A DNA stretch of 64,000 nt from Bacteroidota bacterium (GTDB lineage Bacteria; Bacteroidota; Ignavibacteria; Tepidaquicellales; Tepidaquicellaceae): positions 80,142 to 144,141 of the forward strand of contig JAFDZR010000045.1 in the NCBI GenBank assembly GCA_018266875.1, written 5' to 3'. The notes under the pieces were generated by a model that was given only the letters and a program-made list of their open reading frames with translations, did no database searches and was not told the DNA's origin. A program made the translations under genes and the position numbers. Shown one piece after another: positions 53,248 to 62,188 of this stretch. Position 1 is the stretch's first letter, and the number at the start of each line of letters is the position of its first letter.

Positions 53248-53853
53248 TTATTGATTTTCGATCAGCATATCCTTTTCTTTATCTTTCTTTACTTTTTTCA
53301 TCCATGTTTTTATTACTGATAATTTCCTTATTATGTAGAAAATAATTATCAGTACCAGAAAGACAGTTACAAACGGTATTATGAATGTCAGTATTGAAGT
53401 AGCGGCTGAAAGAATATTCTCGGAAGTTGCAACGGCAGCATTTCCGATTCCTCCTGTGGTTGTACTAGAAGTAAGTCTTGCAGCGCTTGCTCCGGCTTTT
53501 ACAATTCCCGCAGTTCCTCCGCCAACAATTATTCCCAGCACCCACTGAAGAAGAGGATTTGCCTCTGTAAGAAATGATGCCGTAAGCAGAGTTCCAGCTA
53601 TCATCGCCATCGGACCTGAAATTGTATCCAGCAGATTATCAAGCCAGGGAACGTAATAAGCAAGAATTTCCATAACAGATGCAGCGGTAAAAGCCGCAAA
53701 GGCAACCCATCCCCCCATCCATTCGAATCCTCCGGTAAGATTCACATAACCAAGCAGGGAAGCTATATTGGTAACAAGTAAAGGCAGAAATACACGGAAT
53801 CCTGCCGCCGCTGATAATCCAATACCGAGTAATATTCCGAATGCAATGTCCAT
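53248..53853 (-). CDS. DUF4126 membrane protein
   Basis: The 201-residue protein has about five hydrophobic segments. Its start, GILLGIGLSAAAGFRVFLPLLVTNIASLLGY, and the following YYVPWLDNLLDTISGPMAMIAGTLLTAS block match DUF4126. A glycine/serine/threonine-rich stretch (ARLTSSTTTGGIGNAAVATSEN) precedes the final helix and a very basic tail (KTWMKKVKKDKEKD). The function is unknown. It lies downstream of mutL in the same direction and is convergent with the DinB-like gene (3 bp apart). Confidence 0.83.
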   Translation of the reverse strand: MDIAFGILLGIGLSAAAGFRVFLPLLVTNIASLLGYVNLTGGFEWMGGWVAFAAFTAASVMEILAYYVPWLDNLLDTISGPMAMIAGTLLTASFLTEANPLLQWVLGIIVGGGTAGIVKAGASAARLTSSTTTGGIGNAAVATSENILSAATSILTFIIPFVTVFLVLIIIFYIIRKLSVIKTWMKKVKKDKEKDMLIENQ

Positions 53854-53912
53854 GATTTTCAGATAAAATAAATTATTAAATCTTTAAGCATTATTGATCC
53901 TGATTTGTAATG

Positions 53913-55766
53913 CTATGTTCTGCTGAATCTCTTGTCAAGTTCCTCAGTCGTGATCCTGATCAGCGTTGGTCTTCCGTGCGGACAGACATAAGGCATTTTG
54001 GATGCGAATAGATCATCTATAAGCGAAGTCATTTCCTGAAAAGTAAGCTTGTCTCCTGATTTTATTGCGCTTCTGCATGCAAAAGATTTTGCAAGATTAT
54101 CTCTCTTTTCCAGATTGAGTTTTAATTCATATTCCTTGAACTGATCTATCAGGTCCTGAAAGATCCTGCTCTCATCGCCTATCTTAACGTCCGAAGGCAG
54201 ACCGGTTAATTCTATTATATCATCGCTGATCAGATTCAGATTGAATCCCAGATTCCTGAATTCATCTTTAAGTGATTCGGCAATGTGATAATCTATTTTT
54301 GTAAGCTTTACTCTTATCGGAATCAGAAGCTGCTGTGAAAACGATGACTGTGAGTCCAGCCACAATGAAGCTCTTTCATAAAGTATCCTTTCATGCGCTG
54401 CATGCTGATCGATTATCATCAGACCTGTCTCCGTCTGGCACATTATATATTTCATCTGATACTGCCATACATTGAAATTTGCAGAATCTGATTTCTTACT
54501 GTGCTCAAAAATCCTGTTCTGATCAAATGCAGGTACTTCCGGAATTTCCTGTATATTTTCTTTGTCATCTTTCCTCGCCGCCTCAAATATAGAATGAATG
54601 TTCGCTGTCCTGCCGCCGCTTTCATTTCCACTGAAGATTCTCTGTCCTGAATTTCCTCCTGCGGAATTCCCTCCGGAAAATCCCTGACTTTCTCTTCTGT
54701 CATTTTTATAATGAAAACTTTCCGCCTTCTCGGGAAATGAGATCGTGTTGTCAAATCCAATATCAAATACAAGATCCGATTTTCTCAACGCTTCCTTTAC
54801 TGAATTTCTTAAAAATCCGAAAACTGCGCCTTCGTCTTCGAACTTCACTTCCATTTTTGAGGGATGAACGTTCACATCCACTTTTCCCGGAAGAATATCT
54901 ATGAATAAAAAGAATGACGGATAATCTCCTTTTTCAATGAGATGATCGAAACCGGAATATACTGCATAGTTCAGGGATCTGCTCTGAAAGAACCTTCCGT
55001 TGAGATAAAAATACTGATCCTGTTTCGACTTCTTTGTGAAGTTTGGCTTTGAAATGAATCCTTTTACTTTGATAATTTCGTTTCCGTTCTCCACATCTAA
55101 AAGGTATCCGGGAATTTTATCGCCGAAAAGTTCGCTGATCCTTGTTTTAAGATCTGAAGGTTTAAGGTTGAATACTTCCGTATCGTTATTAAAAAAAGTA
55201 AAAGCCGTTCCGGGATTTGATAATGCTAATCTGACAAACGATTCATAAATATGTCTGAATTCAGTCTGATCTGATTTAAGGAAATTCCTTCTGCCGGGAG
55301 TATTGTAAAAAAGATTTCTCACCGCGATCGAAGTTCCTTTTTCACAGCTTGTCTTTGCCGTTTCCTTTATCTCCCCTCCTTCGAGTTTAACAAGAGTACC
55401 CACATCCGAATCAGCCGTTCTTGACTTTAGTTCGACATGAGAAATTGAAGCAATTGAAGCAAGGGCTTCACCTCTGAATCCTAAAGTCAGAATATTTTCC
55501 AGATCTTCAATCCGGGATATCTTGCTTGTTGAATGCCTCTGAAAAGAAAGCACTGCATCTTCTTCGATCATTCCCGAGCCGTCGTCATTTACCTGTATCA
55601 GACTCTTGCCTGCATCTTTGATAATAAGAGTAATATTTCCGGCACCCGAGTCAAGAGAATTTTCTATAAGCTCTTTTACAACTGATTCAGGTCTGTTTAC
55701 AACTTCTCCCGCTGCAATTTTATTGGAAAGCGACTGGGATAATATTTTAATTTTATTTTCTGTCAA
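53913..55766 (-). CDS. mutL: DNA mismatch repair protein MutL (endonuclease type)
   Basis: MutL couples mismatch recognition to strand nicking. The 617-residue protein has the GHKL ATPase N-terminus: KIAAGEVVNRPESVVKELIENSLD, IQVNDDGSGM and LTLGFRGEALASIAS. A Gly/Ser-rich linker lies at about 360-390. The C-terminal domain carries the endonuclease motif DQHAAHERILYE at about 451-462, plus ACRSAIKSGD and CPHGRPTLI, which supply further metal ligands. This fits species without MutH and Dam-directed repair. Confidence 0.96.
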   Translation of the reverse strand: MTENKIKILSQSLSNKIAAGEVVNRPESVVKELIENSLDSGAGNITLIIKDAGKSLIQVNDDGSGMIEEDAVLSFQRHSTSKISRIEDLENILTLGFRGEALASIASISHVELKSRTADSDVGTLVKLEGGEIKETAKTSCEKGTSIAVRNLFYNTPGRRNFLKSDQTEFRHIYESFVRLALSNPGTAFTFFNNDTEVFNLKPSDLKTRISELFGDKIPGYLLDVENGNEIIKVKGFISKPNFTKKSKQDQYFYLNGRFFQSRSLNYAVYSGFDHLIEKGDYPSFFLFIDILPGKVDVNVHPSKMEVKFEDEGAVFGFLRNSVKEALRKSDLVFDIGFDNTISFPEKAESFHYKNDRRESQGFSGGNSAGGNSGQRIFSGNESGGRTANIHSIFEAARKDDKENIQEIPEVPAFDQNRIFEHSKKSDSANFNVWQYQMKYIMCQTETGLMIIDQHAAHERILYERASLWLDSQSSFSQQLLIPIRVKLTKIDYHIAESLKDEFRNLGFNLNLISDDIIELTGLPSDVKIGDESRIFQDLIDQFKEYELKLNLEKRDNLAKSFACRSAIKSGDKLTFQEMTSLIDDLFASKMPYVCPHGRPTLIRITTEELDKRFSRT

Positions 55767-55856
55767 AGATTTATTTTGATGGGCAAATGAAGTTCATTTT
55801 TCCTGTTCGTTTCATTGTAATTTAATCAGTCCGCTTTTAATGTAAAATAACAATAT

Positions 55857-56801
55857 TTATTTTTCAAACAAAGCTTCGGTAAAGCTTTTACTGTCAAACA
55901 CCTGAAGATCGTCGATCTGCTCACCGACACCGATGAATCTTACAGGCAGTTTCATTTCCCTGTTTATCTTAAGAACAATACCGCCTTTGGCTGTTCCGTC
56001 AAGTTTGGTAAGAATTATGCCTGATAATCCGTCTAACGCTTTTGAGAATTCCATCGCCTGATTAAGTCCGTTTTGTCCTGTGGTTGCATCAATGACAATG
56101 AATGTCTCATGAGGAGCATCGGGGATTACTTTCTGAATAACTCTTTTTATTTTTTTAAGCTCTTCCATGAGATGAGATTTATTATGAAGTCTTCCGGCAG
56201 TATCAATAATCACAACATCCATCGCTTTGGATCTGGCGGAATTTACAGTATCAAAAGCCACAGAAGCAGGATCAGAGGTGCTTTTGCTCTGAATGATCTC
56301 AACTCCGGCCCGCTTTGCCCATATCTCAAGCTGATCATTTGCTGCAGCGCGGAATGTATCAGCCGAACCGATCAGAACGCTCTTGCCGGCTTTCCTGAAA
56401 TTGTTTGCAAGCTTTCCTATTGATGTAGTCTTTCCTACACCGTTTACGCCGACGACAATTATTACATACGGTTTCTGTTCATGTTCAAAGTCAAAGGAAG
56501 TGAAAGCGGAAGTTGTTTCATTGAATATTTTTCTGATCTCGCTGTTTATTAGTTCATTTAGTTCCTTCTGATCTATATACTTATCCTTTTCCGCTCTTTC
56601 CTTTATTCTCTTTATGAGCTGCTCGGTGGTTTCCATTCCAAGGTCGGATGAGATAAATATTTCCTCAAGTTCAGAGAGGAATTCGTCATCAATAACTCCC
56701 CTTGCATTAACGAGTCTGTTTACCTTGCCGACTAAATTGTCTTTGGTTTTGGTAAGACCTTCCTTTAATTTTCCGAATCCGATTTTATCTAAAAAAGCCA
56801 A
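55857..56801 (-). CDS. ftsY: Signal recognition particle receptor FtsY
   Basis: FtsY docks SRP-bound ribosomes at the membrane. The 314-residue protein is the short form, without the long acidic N-terminal A domain of E. coli. The N helical domain is followed by the G domain: VVGVNGVGKTTSIGKLANNFRKAGKSVLIGSADTFRAAA (about 115-155), DTAGRLHNKSHLMEELKKI and LTKLDGTAKGG, ending FIGVGEQIDDLQVFDSKSFTEALF. It is 90 bp upstream of mutL and separated from the acyl-CoA dehydrogenase gene by that gene's terminator. Confidence 0.96.
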   Translation of the reverse strand: MAFLDKIGFGKLKEGLTKTKDNLVGKVNRLVNARGVIDDEFLSELEEIFISSDLGMETTEQLIKRIKERAEKDKYIDQKELNELINSEIRKIFNETTSAFTSFDFEHEQKPYVIIVVGVNGVGKTTSIGKLANNFRKAGKSVLIGSADTFRAAANDQLEIWAKRAGVEIIQSKSTSDPASVAFDTVNSARSKAMDVVIIDTAGRLHNKSHLMEELKKIKRVIQKVIPDAPHETFIVIDATTGQNGLNQAMEFSKALDGLSGIILTKLDGTAKGGIVLKINREMKLPVRFIGVGEQIDDLQVFDSKSFTEALFEK

Positions 56802-56849
56802 TTTTATATTTAATTTTGATTTACTTTAAATTTCATTTCATAATAAAAA

Positions 56850-56877
56850 AAGCCAAACTCGTATAAGAGATTGGCTT
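56850..56877 (-). terminator. Rho-independent terminator of the acyl-CoA dehydrogenase gene
   Basis: Arms AAGCCAA (56850-56856) and TTGGCTT (56871-56877) are present. Read on the minus strand the stem is followed by TTTTTTATTA. It is located 21 bp after the stop of the minus-strand dehydrogenase. Confidence 0.85.
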
Positions 56878-56897
56878 CTTTGATATTTTATTTATAA

Positions 56898-58043
56898 TCA
56901 ATACATGTTCAGAATATTTCTTGCAATTACCATCTTCTGCACTTCAGAAGTTCCTTCTCCAATAGTCATAAGCTTTACATCACGGTAAAGTTTCTCAACT
57001 GGGAATTCCTTTATGAATCCGTATCCGCCGTGTATCTGTATGGCTTCATTGGTTGCCTTTGTTGCTATTTCACTTGCATAAAATTTAGCCATTGCAGCGC
57101 AGAGATTTATGTCCTCACCTTTATCTTTCATTGTTGCAGCTTTGTAAACAAGAAGCCTTGCAGCGTCTGTCTCTGTTGCCATGTCAGAAAGTTTAAACTG
57201 AATTCCCTGAAACTCAGACAGTGATTTGCCGAATTGTTTTCTTTCTTTGGAATATTTCAGGGAAGCGTCGAGGGCGCCCTGCGCTATCCCAAGCGAAAGA
57301 GCTGCAATCGCTATCCTTCCGCCGTCAAGTATCTGCATGCATTGCTTAAAACCCTGACCTTCCTCGCCGATAAGATTTTCTGCGGGAACCTCCACATTTT
57401 CAAAGATCAGTTCAGCAGTATCTGAAGAACGCATTCCTAGTTTATTTTCCTTCTTCCCGGTTTTAAATCCTTTCCATCCTTTTTCCATAATGAAAGCGGA
57501 TATGCCGTTCTTCTTATTTAATTTATCAGTAACAGCAGTTACGACTGCCGTCTCGCCTACACTTCCGTGAGTGATGAATAATTTACTGCCGTTAATAATA
57601 TAATGACCGTTTTTTCTTTCCGCAGTCGTTGCCATTCCGGCGGCGTCACTTCCGGATACATTTTCCGTGAGACCCCATGCGCCGAGTTTTCTGCCTGAAG
57701 TGAGATCCGGAAGATACTTTTTTTTCAGATCTTCGTTAGCAAAACTGTAGATATGATTTGTACAGAGTCCGTTATGAGCAGCTATAGTCAGTCCCATTGA
57801 AGGATCGACTTTGGAAATTTCCTCTACTATTATTGCATATTCAAGAGTAGAGAATCCTGAACCTCCGTACTGTTCCGGAAAGATAATGCCGAGAAATCCT
57901 ATCTCTCCGAGTTTCCTGGCAATATCCATCGGAAATTCCTGTGACTCGTCATATTTCATTACATGCGGAGCGATCTCATTCTGAGCAAAATCCCTTGCGA
58001 GCTTCTGCACCGCTAATTCCTGTTCGGTTAAGTTAAAATCCAT
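56898..58043 (-). CDS. Acyl-CoA dehydrogenase
   Basis: This FAD enzyme oxidises acyl-CoA to trans-2-enoyl-CoA in beta-oxidation. At 381 residues it has the short-chain/branched-chain size. Motifs are GFLGIIFPEQYGGSGFSTLEYAIIVEEIS, WGLTENVSGSDAAGMATTAER, LGMRSSDTAELIFENVEVPAENLIG, ALDASLKYSKERKQFGKSLSEFQ, IHGGYGFIKEFPVEKLYRDVKL and the catalytic base Glu363 in IGEGTSEVQ. Chain-length specificity cannot be read. It stands alone, with 222 bp upstream and a terminator downstream. Confidence 0.95.
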   Translation of the reverse strand: MDFNLTEQELAVQKLARDFAQNEIAPHVMKYDESQEFPMDIARKLGEIGFLGIIFPEQYGGSGFSTLEYAIIVEEISKVDPSMGLTIAAHNGLCTNHIYSFANEDLKKKYLPDLTSGRKLGAWGLTENVSGSDAAGMATTAERKNGHYIINGSKLFITHGSVGETAVVTAVTDKLNKKNGISAFIMEKGWKGFKTGKKENKLGMRSSDTAELIFENVEVPAENLIGEEGQGFKQCMQILDGGRIAIAALSLGIAQGALDASLKYSKERKQFGKSLSEFQGIQFKLSDMATETDAARLLVYKAATMKDKGEDINLCAAMAKFYASEIATKATNEAIQIHGGYGFIKEFPVEKLYRDVKLMTIGEGTSEVQKMVIARNILNMY

Positions 58044-58266
58044 TTGAATTATAGTATAATTTTCTGATTAAAAGATTGAACCGTAAATATACGGATATTA
58101 ATTTTTTACTGAAATGTTAATTTAAAGTATTTTTGAAAAACCCGGTTTAAGAATAGTCTTTTTCCGGTAAGATATTTTTCTGCCAAAACCCTGACTTAAT
58201 TTGCGGGCAAAGGATTTATTGAAATTCCGTTTACACAGAGATTCAATTATGACTCAGACCAGAATC

Positions 58267-58845
58267 CTACTTCTTGAGATCCCTGCTGCCGGGTTTGGTG
58301 ACAGGGATTTTATCTAACCATTCAGGAATTTCATCCTCCGCAAATTTTATTACTTCCACTTTTGCCAGTGAAAACTGCTCCGTACCGAAATCAACTTTTC
58401 CGTTGCTTCGGTCAATTATAAATCCGACTCCGACTACATCTGCTCCCCTTTTCTTCATTAGATCTATTACTTCCTTTACGCTTCCGCCGGTCGTGACGAC
58501 ATCTTCACAAACCAGAATTTTCTCGCCTTCAGTTACATCAAAGCCTCTCCTCAGTGTCATCTTTCCGTTTTCTCTTTCGGCAAAGATAGTTCTCACTCCA
58601 AGCTGCCTTCCTGCTTCAGTTCCGAATACTATCCCTCCCACTGCAGGAGTTATCACCGTATCAATTTTTTTGTTCCTGAAATGAGCAGCAATTATTGAGG
58701 CGAACAGGGAATTGTATTCCGGATATTGCAGAACTTTAGCACACTGAAAATAATGCGGGCTGTGAAATCCCGAAGTCAGAATAAAATGTCCTTCCAGCAT
58801 CGCACCGGTTTTTTTGAATATGTCTATTACTTCTTTTTCTGTCAT
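58267..58845 (-). CDS. pyrE: Orotate phosphoribosyltransferase
   Basis: PyrE joins orotate to PRPP to make OMP, the substrate of PyrF encoded at the left of the window. The 192-residue protein has HFILTSGFHSPHYFQCAKVLQYP near the start, TVITPAVGGIVFGTEAGRQLG, RTIFAERENGKMTLRRGF and the PRPP-binding ILVCEDVVTTGGSVKEVIDL. The length is normal. It is not adjacent to other pyrimidine genes. Confidence 0.95.
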   Translation of the reverse strand: MTEKEVIDIFKKTGAMLEGHFILTSGFHSPHYFQCAKVLQYPEYNSLFASIIAAHFRNKKIDTVITPAVGGIVFGTEAGRQLGVRTIFAERENGKMTLRRGFDVTEGEKILVCEDVVTTGGSVKEVIDLMKKRGADVVGVGFIIDRSNGKVDFGTEQFSLAKVEVIKFAEDEIPEWLDKIPVTKPGSRDLKK

Positions 58846-58940
58846 GATTTTTTATTTATAAAATCAGATTAATTCTTTTTTTGACTTTAATGATTTTTTC
58901 CTTCAGATTCATTTCTAAACAATCTCATTTACAGCTCTAA

Positions 58941-58980
58941 AACCCCACCCCGGCTCTACCCTTGAAGTAAGAGGAGGGAG
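58941..58980. repeat. C/G-run intergenic repeat, first element
   Basis: AACCCCACCCCGGCTCTACC on the left and GAGGAGGGAG on the right can pair imperfectly around CTTGAAGTAA. It matches the general form of short dispersed repeats in FCB intergenic DNA. It lies between pyrE and murI. Confidence 0.6.
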
Positions 58981-59009
58981 TTTGAAGTGAAAATAATCAT
59001 CAACATGAG

Positions 59010-59035
59010 CCTTCCCAAGCCGGGGCTTGGGAAGG
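59010..59035. repeat. Perfect 12-bp inverted repeat
   Basis: CCTTCCCAAGCC and GGCTTGGGAAGG are exact complements separated by GG. It lies about 30 bp after the first C/G-run element and 40 bp from the murI stop. It may be half of the same dispersed repeat unit. Confidence 0.75.
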
Positions 59036-59059
59036 AGTTGGATATGTAAATTTATTTGA

Positions 59060-59078
59060 CATTTGAAATTTGAAATTA
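59060..59078. repeat. AT-rich repeat overlapping the murI stop
   Basis: Read on the minus strand, the murI stop codon opens TAATTTCAAATTTCAAAT, identical over 18 bases to the end of the T9SS cargo gene at 47,562. Confidence 0.55.
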
Positions 59079-59888
59079 TAATTTCACTTTCTTCACATCA
59101 TGAATCGGCTGTCCCAAAAATCTTTCGCTGATCTCCTTGAACTTTTTCTGAAAGTCCGTCACATAAAATTTATGCACGCCGTTTTTTTTCTGATTGTTCA
59201 GCATGTCTTCCTGCTCAAGAATTCTTTTTACTTCCTTTGCTGCTTCCTCGCCTGAGTCAATTAATTTTATTTTTTTGCCAAGCACGCCCGAGATCGTATT
59301 TTTTAAGATCGGATAATGCGTGCATCCGAGAATGAGAGTATCAATGTTCATTCTTTTAAATTCATCGAGATATTCCTTTGCAACCATCTTCGCTATTTTA
59401 TTATCGGTCCATCCGTCTTCGGCAAGCTGGACAAACAGACTGCATGCTTTTGAGAAAACTTCAGTTTCCCTTTCGATCTTATGTATCTGTGTTTTATAAG
59501 AATAGCTGAGGATCGTTCCAAGTGTTCCTATGACGCCAATTTTAAAATTATTTGTTTCCTTAAGAGCTGCCTTGCAGCCGGGTTTTATAACTCCTATGAC
59601 AGGAAGGCTGGTAAGTTTTCTAAGATAAGGCAAAGCAACTGAAGAGGCGGTGTTGCATGCTACTACAACCATTTTAACATTTTTATTCAAAAGAAATTTT
59701 GTAATTTCCACTGAATACTTTATCACGGTCTCTTTTGATTTCGTTCCGTAAGGAAGCCTGGCAGTATCTCCAAGATATATAATGTTTTCGCCCGGAAGTA
59801 TTTCGAATAAAGATCTTGCTACTGTTAGTCCTCCGATACCGGAGTCAAAAACTCCTATCGGACTGCGTCTGGAAATGTTTTTTTTCAA
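59076..59888 (-). CDS. murI: Glutamate racemase
   Basis: MurI makes D-glutamate for peptidoglycan. The 270-residue protein has GVFDSGIGGLTVARSLFEILPGENIIYLGDTARLPYGTKS near the start. The two catalytic cysteines are Cys78 in VVACNTASSVALPYLR and Cys189 in LGCTHYPIL. EDGWTDNKIAKM and LIDSGEEAAKEV complete the pattern. The C-terminus (HKFYVTDFQKKFKEISERFLG) is ordinary for FCB members. It is divergent from the propeller genes at the right end and lies 229 bp from pyrE, with repeat elements in the gap. Confidence 0.95.
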   Translation of the reverse strand: MKKNISRRSPIGVFDSGIGGLTVARSLFEILPGENIIYLGDTARLPYGTKSKETVIKYSVEITKFLLNKNVKMVVVACNTASSVALPYLRKLTSLPVIGVIKPGCKAALKETNNFKIGVIGTLGTILSYSYKTQIHKIERETEVFSKACSLFVQLAEDGWTDNKIAKMVAKEYLDEFKRMNIDTLILGCTHYPILKNTISGVLGKKIKLIDSGEEAAKEVKRILEQEDMLNNQKKNGVHKFYVTDFQKKFKEISERFLGQPIHDVKKVKL

Positions 59889-59978
59889 TAAATATTGTTT
59901 TGAAATTTTTCAGAGAAATTAAGCATTTTAAAAGTATCATTAAATGTAACGTTTTTATCCATTTGAATTTTTCCGTCA

Positions 59979-62078
59979 ATGAGATTTTTTTACACTAAAT
60001 TTTTTATTTACCTCGTTTGTTTTTTTTACAGCTCGGTTTCCCTCTCGCAATGGCAGTGGCAGAATCCCCTTCCCCAGGGAAATATTTACTTCGGATCAAA
60101 TTTCATCAACAGCTCCACAGGTTTCGCCTGCGGCGACGGCGGAACGATTATCAAAACCACGGATGGCGGTATTCACTGGGTCATTAACAAGACCAAGACC
60201 AAAAACAGCATCCGCTCATTATCATTCACTGATGAAAATACAGGATGGGCATGCGGACTTTACGGCACTGTGTTAAAGACTACTAACGGCGGCGTTATAT
60301 GGGATAATGTAATTTCAGGCACAACCGGAAATCTTTTCTGCGTCAGATTTCTGAATGCAAGCACAGGTATAATTGTCGGAGATACCGGAATAGTTTTAAA
60401 AACATCTGACGGGGGAAAAACTTTTTACAGAAAACAGACAAATATTACAAGATCTCTTACAAGCTGCGCTGTTTACGGTAATGTATTTCTGGCTGCCGGT
60501 CTTAACGGAGCTTATGCAAGGTCATCAGATCTGGGAGAAACATGGCAGCAGATAAGCACGGGCAATAATAATTATCTGTTTGACATAAGTTTCAGGGATT
60601 CACTCAGTGCATTCATAGCTGGTGCATACGGAACGATATTAAGGAGTACAAATGCTGGACTGAGCTGGACGGGAACTTCAACTTCCACCGGTTACTGGTT
60701 TTATTCAATTTCATTCGGAAATGCACTGACAGGATTTGCTTCAAGCGATTACGGGAATATTTTTAAAACCACCAACGGCGGACTAAACTGGACGGGCATA
60801 CCGACTGTTACTTCCGAAGCTCAGTATTCATTCAAAGCTTTTAACACTGATAATACAATCAGTTTCGGAAGCAAAGGCACGATCATAACAACTTCAAATT
60901 CAGGTCTTAACTGGACGGACAACTCAAGAGGATTCAGGAATTTCATTTACTCGCTTGAATTTTTAAATGACAATGAAGGATTCGGATGCGGAGGTCAGGG
61001 AAGTTTTGTAAAAACCACGGACGGAGGAAATAACTGGACGCGCATTCAGGCAGGCGGAACAAATGATTATCTGTTCAGTCTTGATATGACTGACATTAAT
61101 ACCGGTTACTGCGGCGGTTATCTGGGGAAATTATACAAAACAACCGACGGCGGAAATGCTTGGCAGAATATAAATTTAAAAACGGAGAAATCCGTTAACT
61201 CGGTCTTCTTCTTTGACTCAAACACAGGCTGGATATGCGGGGATTCAGGACTTTTGATAAAAACTTATGACGGATTCAATACTTCAGTTGCTGTCTCTTC
61301 CAATCTGAATTTTGATATTACGGATATTCAGTTCATAAATTCAGTTACAGGCTGGTATTCTTCCCAGGAGCAGAAAATTTACAAAACTACAGATTCAGGC
61401 AATAACTGGTTCGTACCGCATACAAATCTTTTCGGCAGCACAATAGGAAGCATTTATTTTTATGATGCAAATACCGGCATTGCTTATACTTACAATAATA
61501 AAATTTTTATCACGAATGACGGCGGAAGTGCCTGGACGGAGAAGTCAATACCTTCAGGTAATTACATTAATAACGTGCATATATCTGGTGTTAATAATTT
61601 CTGGGCAGTCGGTGACTACGGATTTATTTATCATTCGACAGATGCTGGTGTCACATGGTTTGAGGAGAATGACAATAATTTTACGGACAGGATTTTCGGT
61701 ATGTATTTTAAAAATAATAATGAAGGATGGATCTCAGGCGGAAACGGTTTGATTGCTAAATATTTTAATCCCGTGAGTCAGATTAATCTGTCTGGTAATG
61801 AAATAAAAAATCCTGGCTTTTACCTTTATCAGAATTATCCAAACCCTTTTAATCCGTCTACAGCAATAAAATATTCAGTTTCAAAAACCGCTTTAACGGA
61901 AATTAAGATATATGATATTCTTGGTAATGAACTGTCTATACTGACAAGCGAATTCAGACAGCCGGGAGTTTATGAAACCATTTTCAACGGAAGCAATTAT
62001 CCAAGCGGAACATACTTTTTCAGATTCATTATTGACGGAAATGCAATAGAGACAAAAAAGATGCTTCTGCTGAAATAA
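59979..62078 (+). CDS. T9SS-exported YCF48/sortilin-like beta-propeller protein
   Basis: The 699-residue protein has a signal peptide (MRFFYTKFFIYLVCFFYSSVSLSQ). It has a series of about 11-12 repeats of the type GFACGDGGTIIKTTDGGIHWV / GWACGLYGTVLKTTNGGVIWD, the YCF48/BNR-like blade motif with the Asp-box form (S/T)xDGGxxW. It ends with a T9SS type A domain: NYPNPFNPSTAIKYSV, IKIYDILGNELSIL, YPSGTYFFRFI and ETKKMLLLK. Such proteins are thought to be extracellular binding or adhesion modules. No sialidase active-site residues can be assigned. It is followed 110 bp later by a second propeller gene. Confidence 0.85.
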   Translation: MRFFYTKFFIYLVCFFYSSVSLSQWQWQNPLPQGNIYFGSNFINSSTGFACGDGGTIIKTTDGGIHWVINKTKTKNSIRSLSFTDENTGWACGLYGTVLKTTNGGVIWDNVISGTTGNLFCVRFLNASTGIIVGDTGIVLKTSDGGKTFYRKQTNITRSLTSCAVYGNVFLAAGLNGAYARSSDLGETWQQISTGNNNYLFDISFRDSLSAFIAGAYGTILRSTNAGLSWTGTSTSTGYWFYSISFGNALTGFASSDYGNIFKTTNGGLNWTGIPTVTSEAQYSFKAFNTDNTISFGSKGTIITTSNSGLNWTDNSRGFRNFIYSLEFLNDNEGFGCGGQGSFVKTTDGGNNWTRIQAGGTNDYLFSLDMTDINTGYCGGYLGKLYKTTDGGNAWQNINLKTEKSVNSVFFFDSNTGWICGDSGLLIKTYDGFNTSVAVSSNLNFDITDIQFINSVTGWYSSQEQKIYKTTDSGNNWFVPHTNLFGSTIGSIYFYDANTGIAYTYNNKIFITNDGGSAWTEKSIPSGNYINNVHISGVNNFWAVGDYGFIYHSTDAGVTWFEENDNNFTDRIFGMYFKNNNEGWISGGNGLIAKYFNPVSQINLSGNEIKNPGFYLYQNYPNPFNPSTAIKYSVSKTALTEIKIYDILGNELSILTSEFRQPGVYETIFNGSNYPSGTYFFRFIIDGNAIETKKMLLLK

Positions 62079-62188
62079 CTCCGCAATTGCTCTTCAAAAA
62101 ATTTTATTTACACAATTGATTAAAAAATTTATTAGCTTTATTTTGAATTTAACCGGATTTACAAAAAATTAAAAAGAAAGGTAAATTA

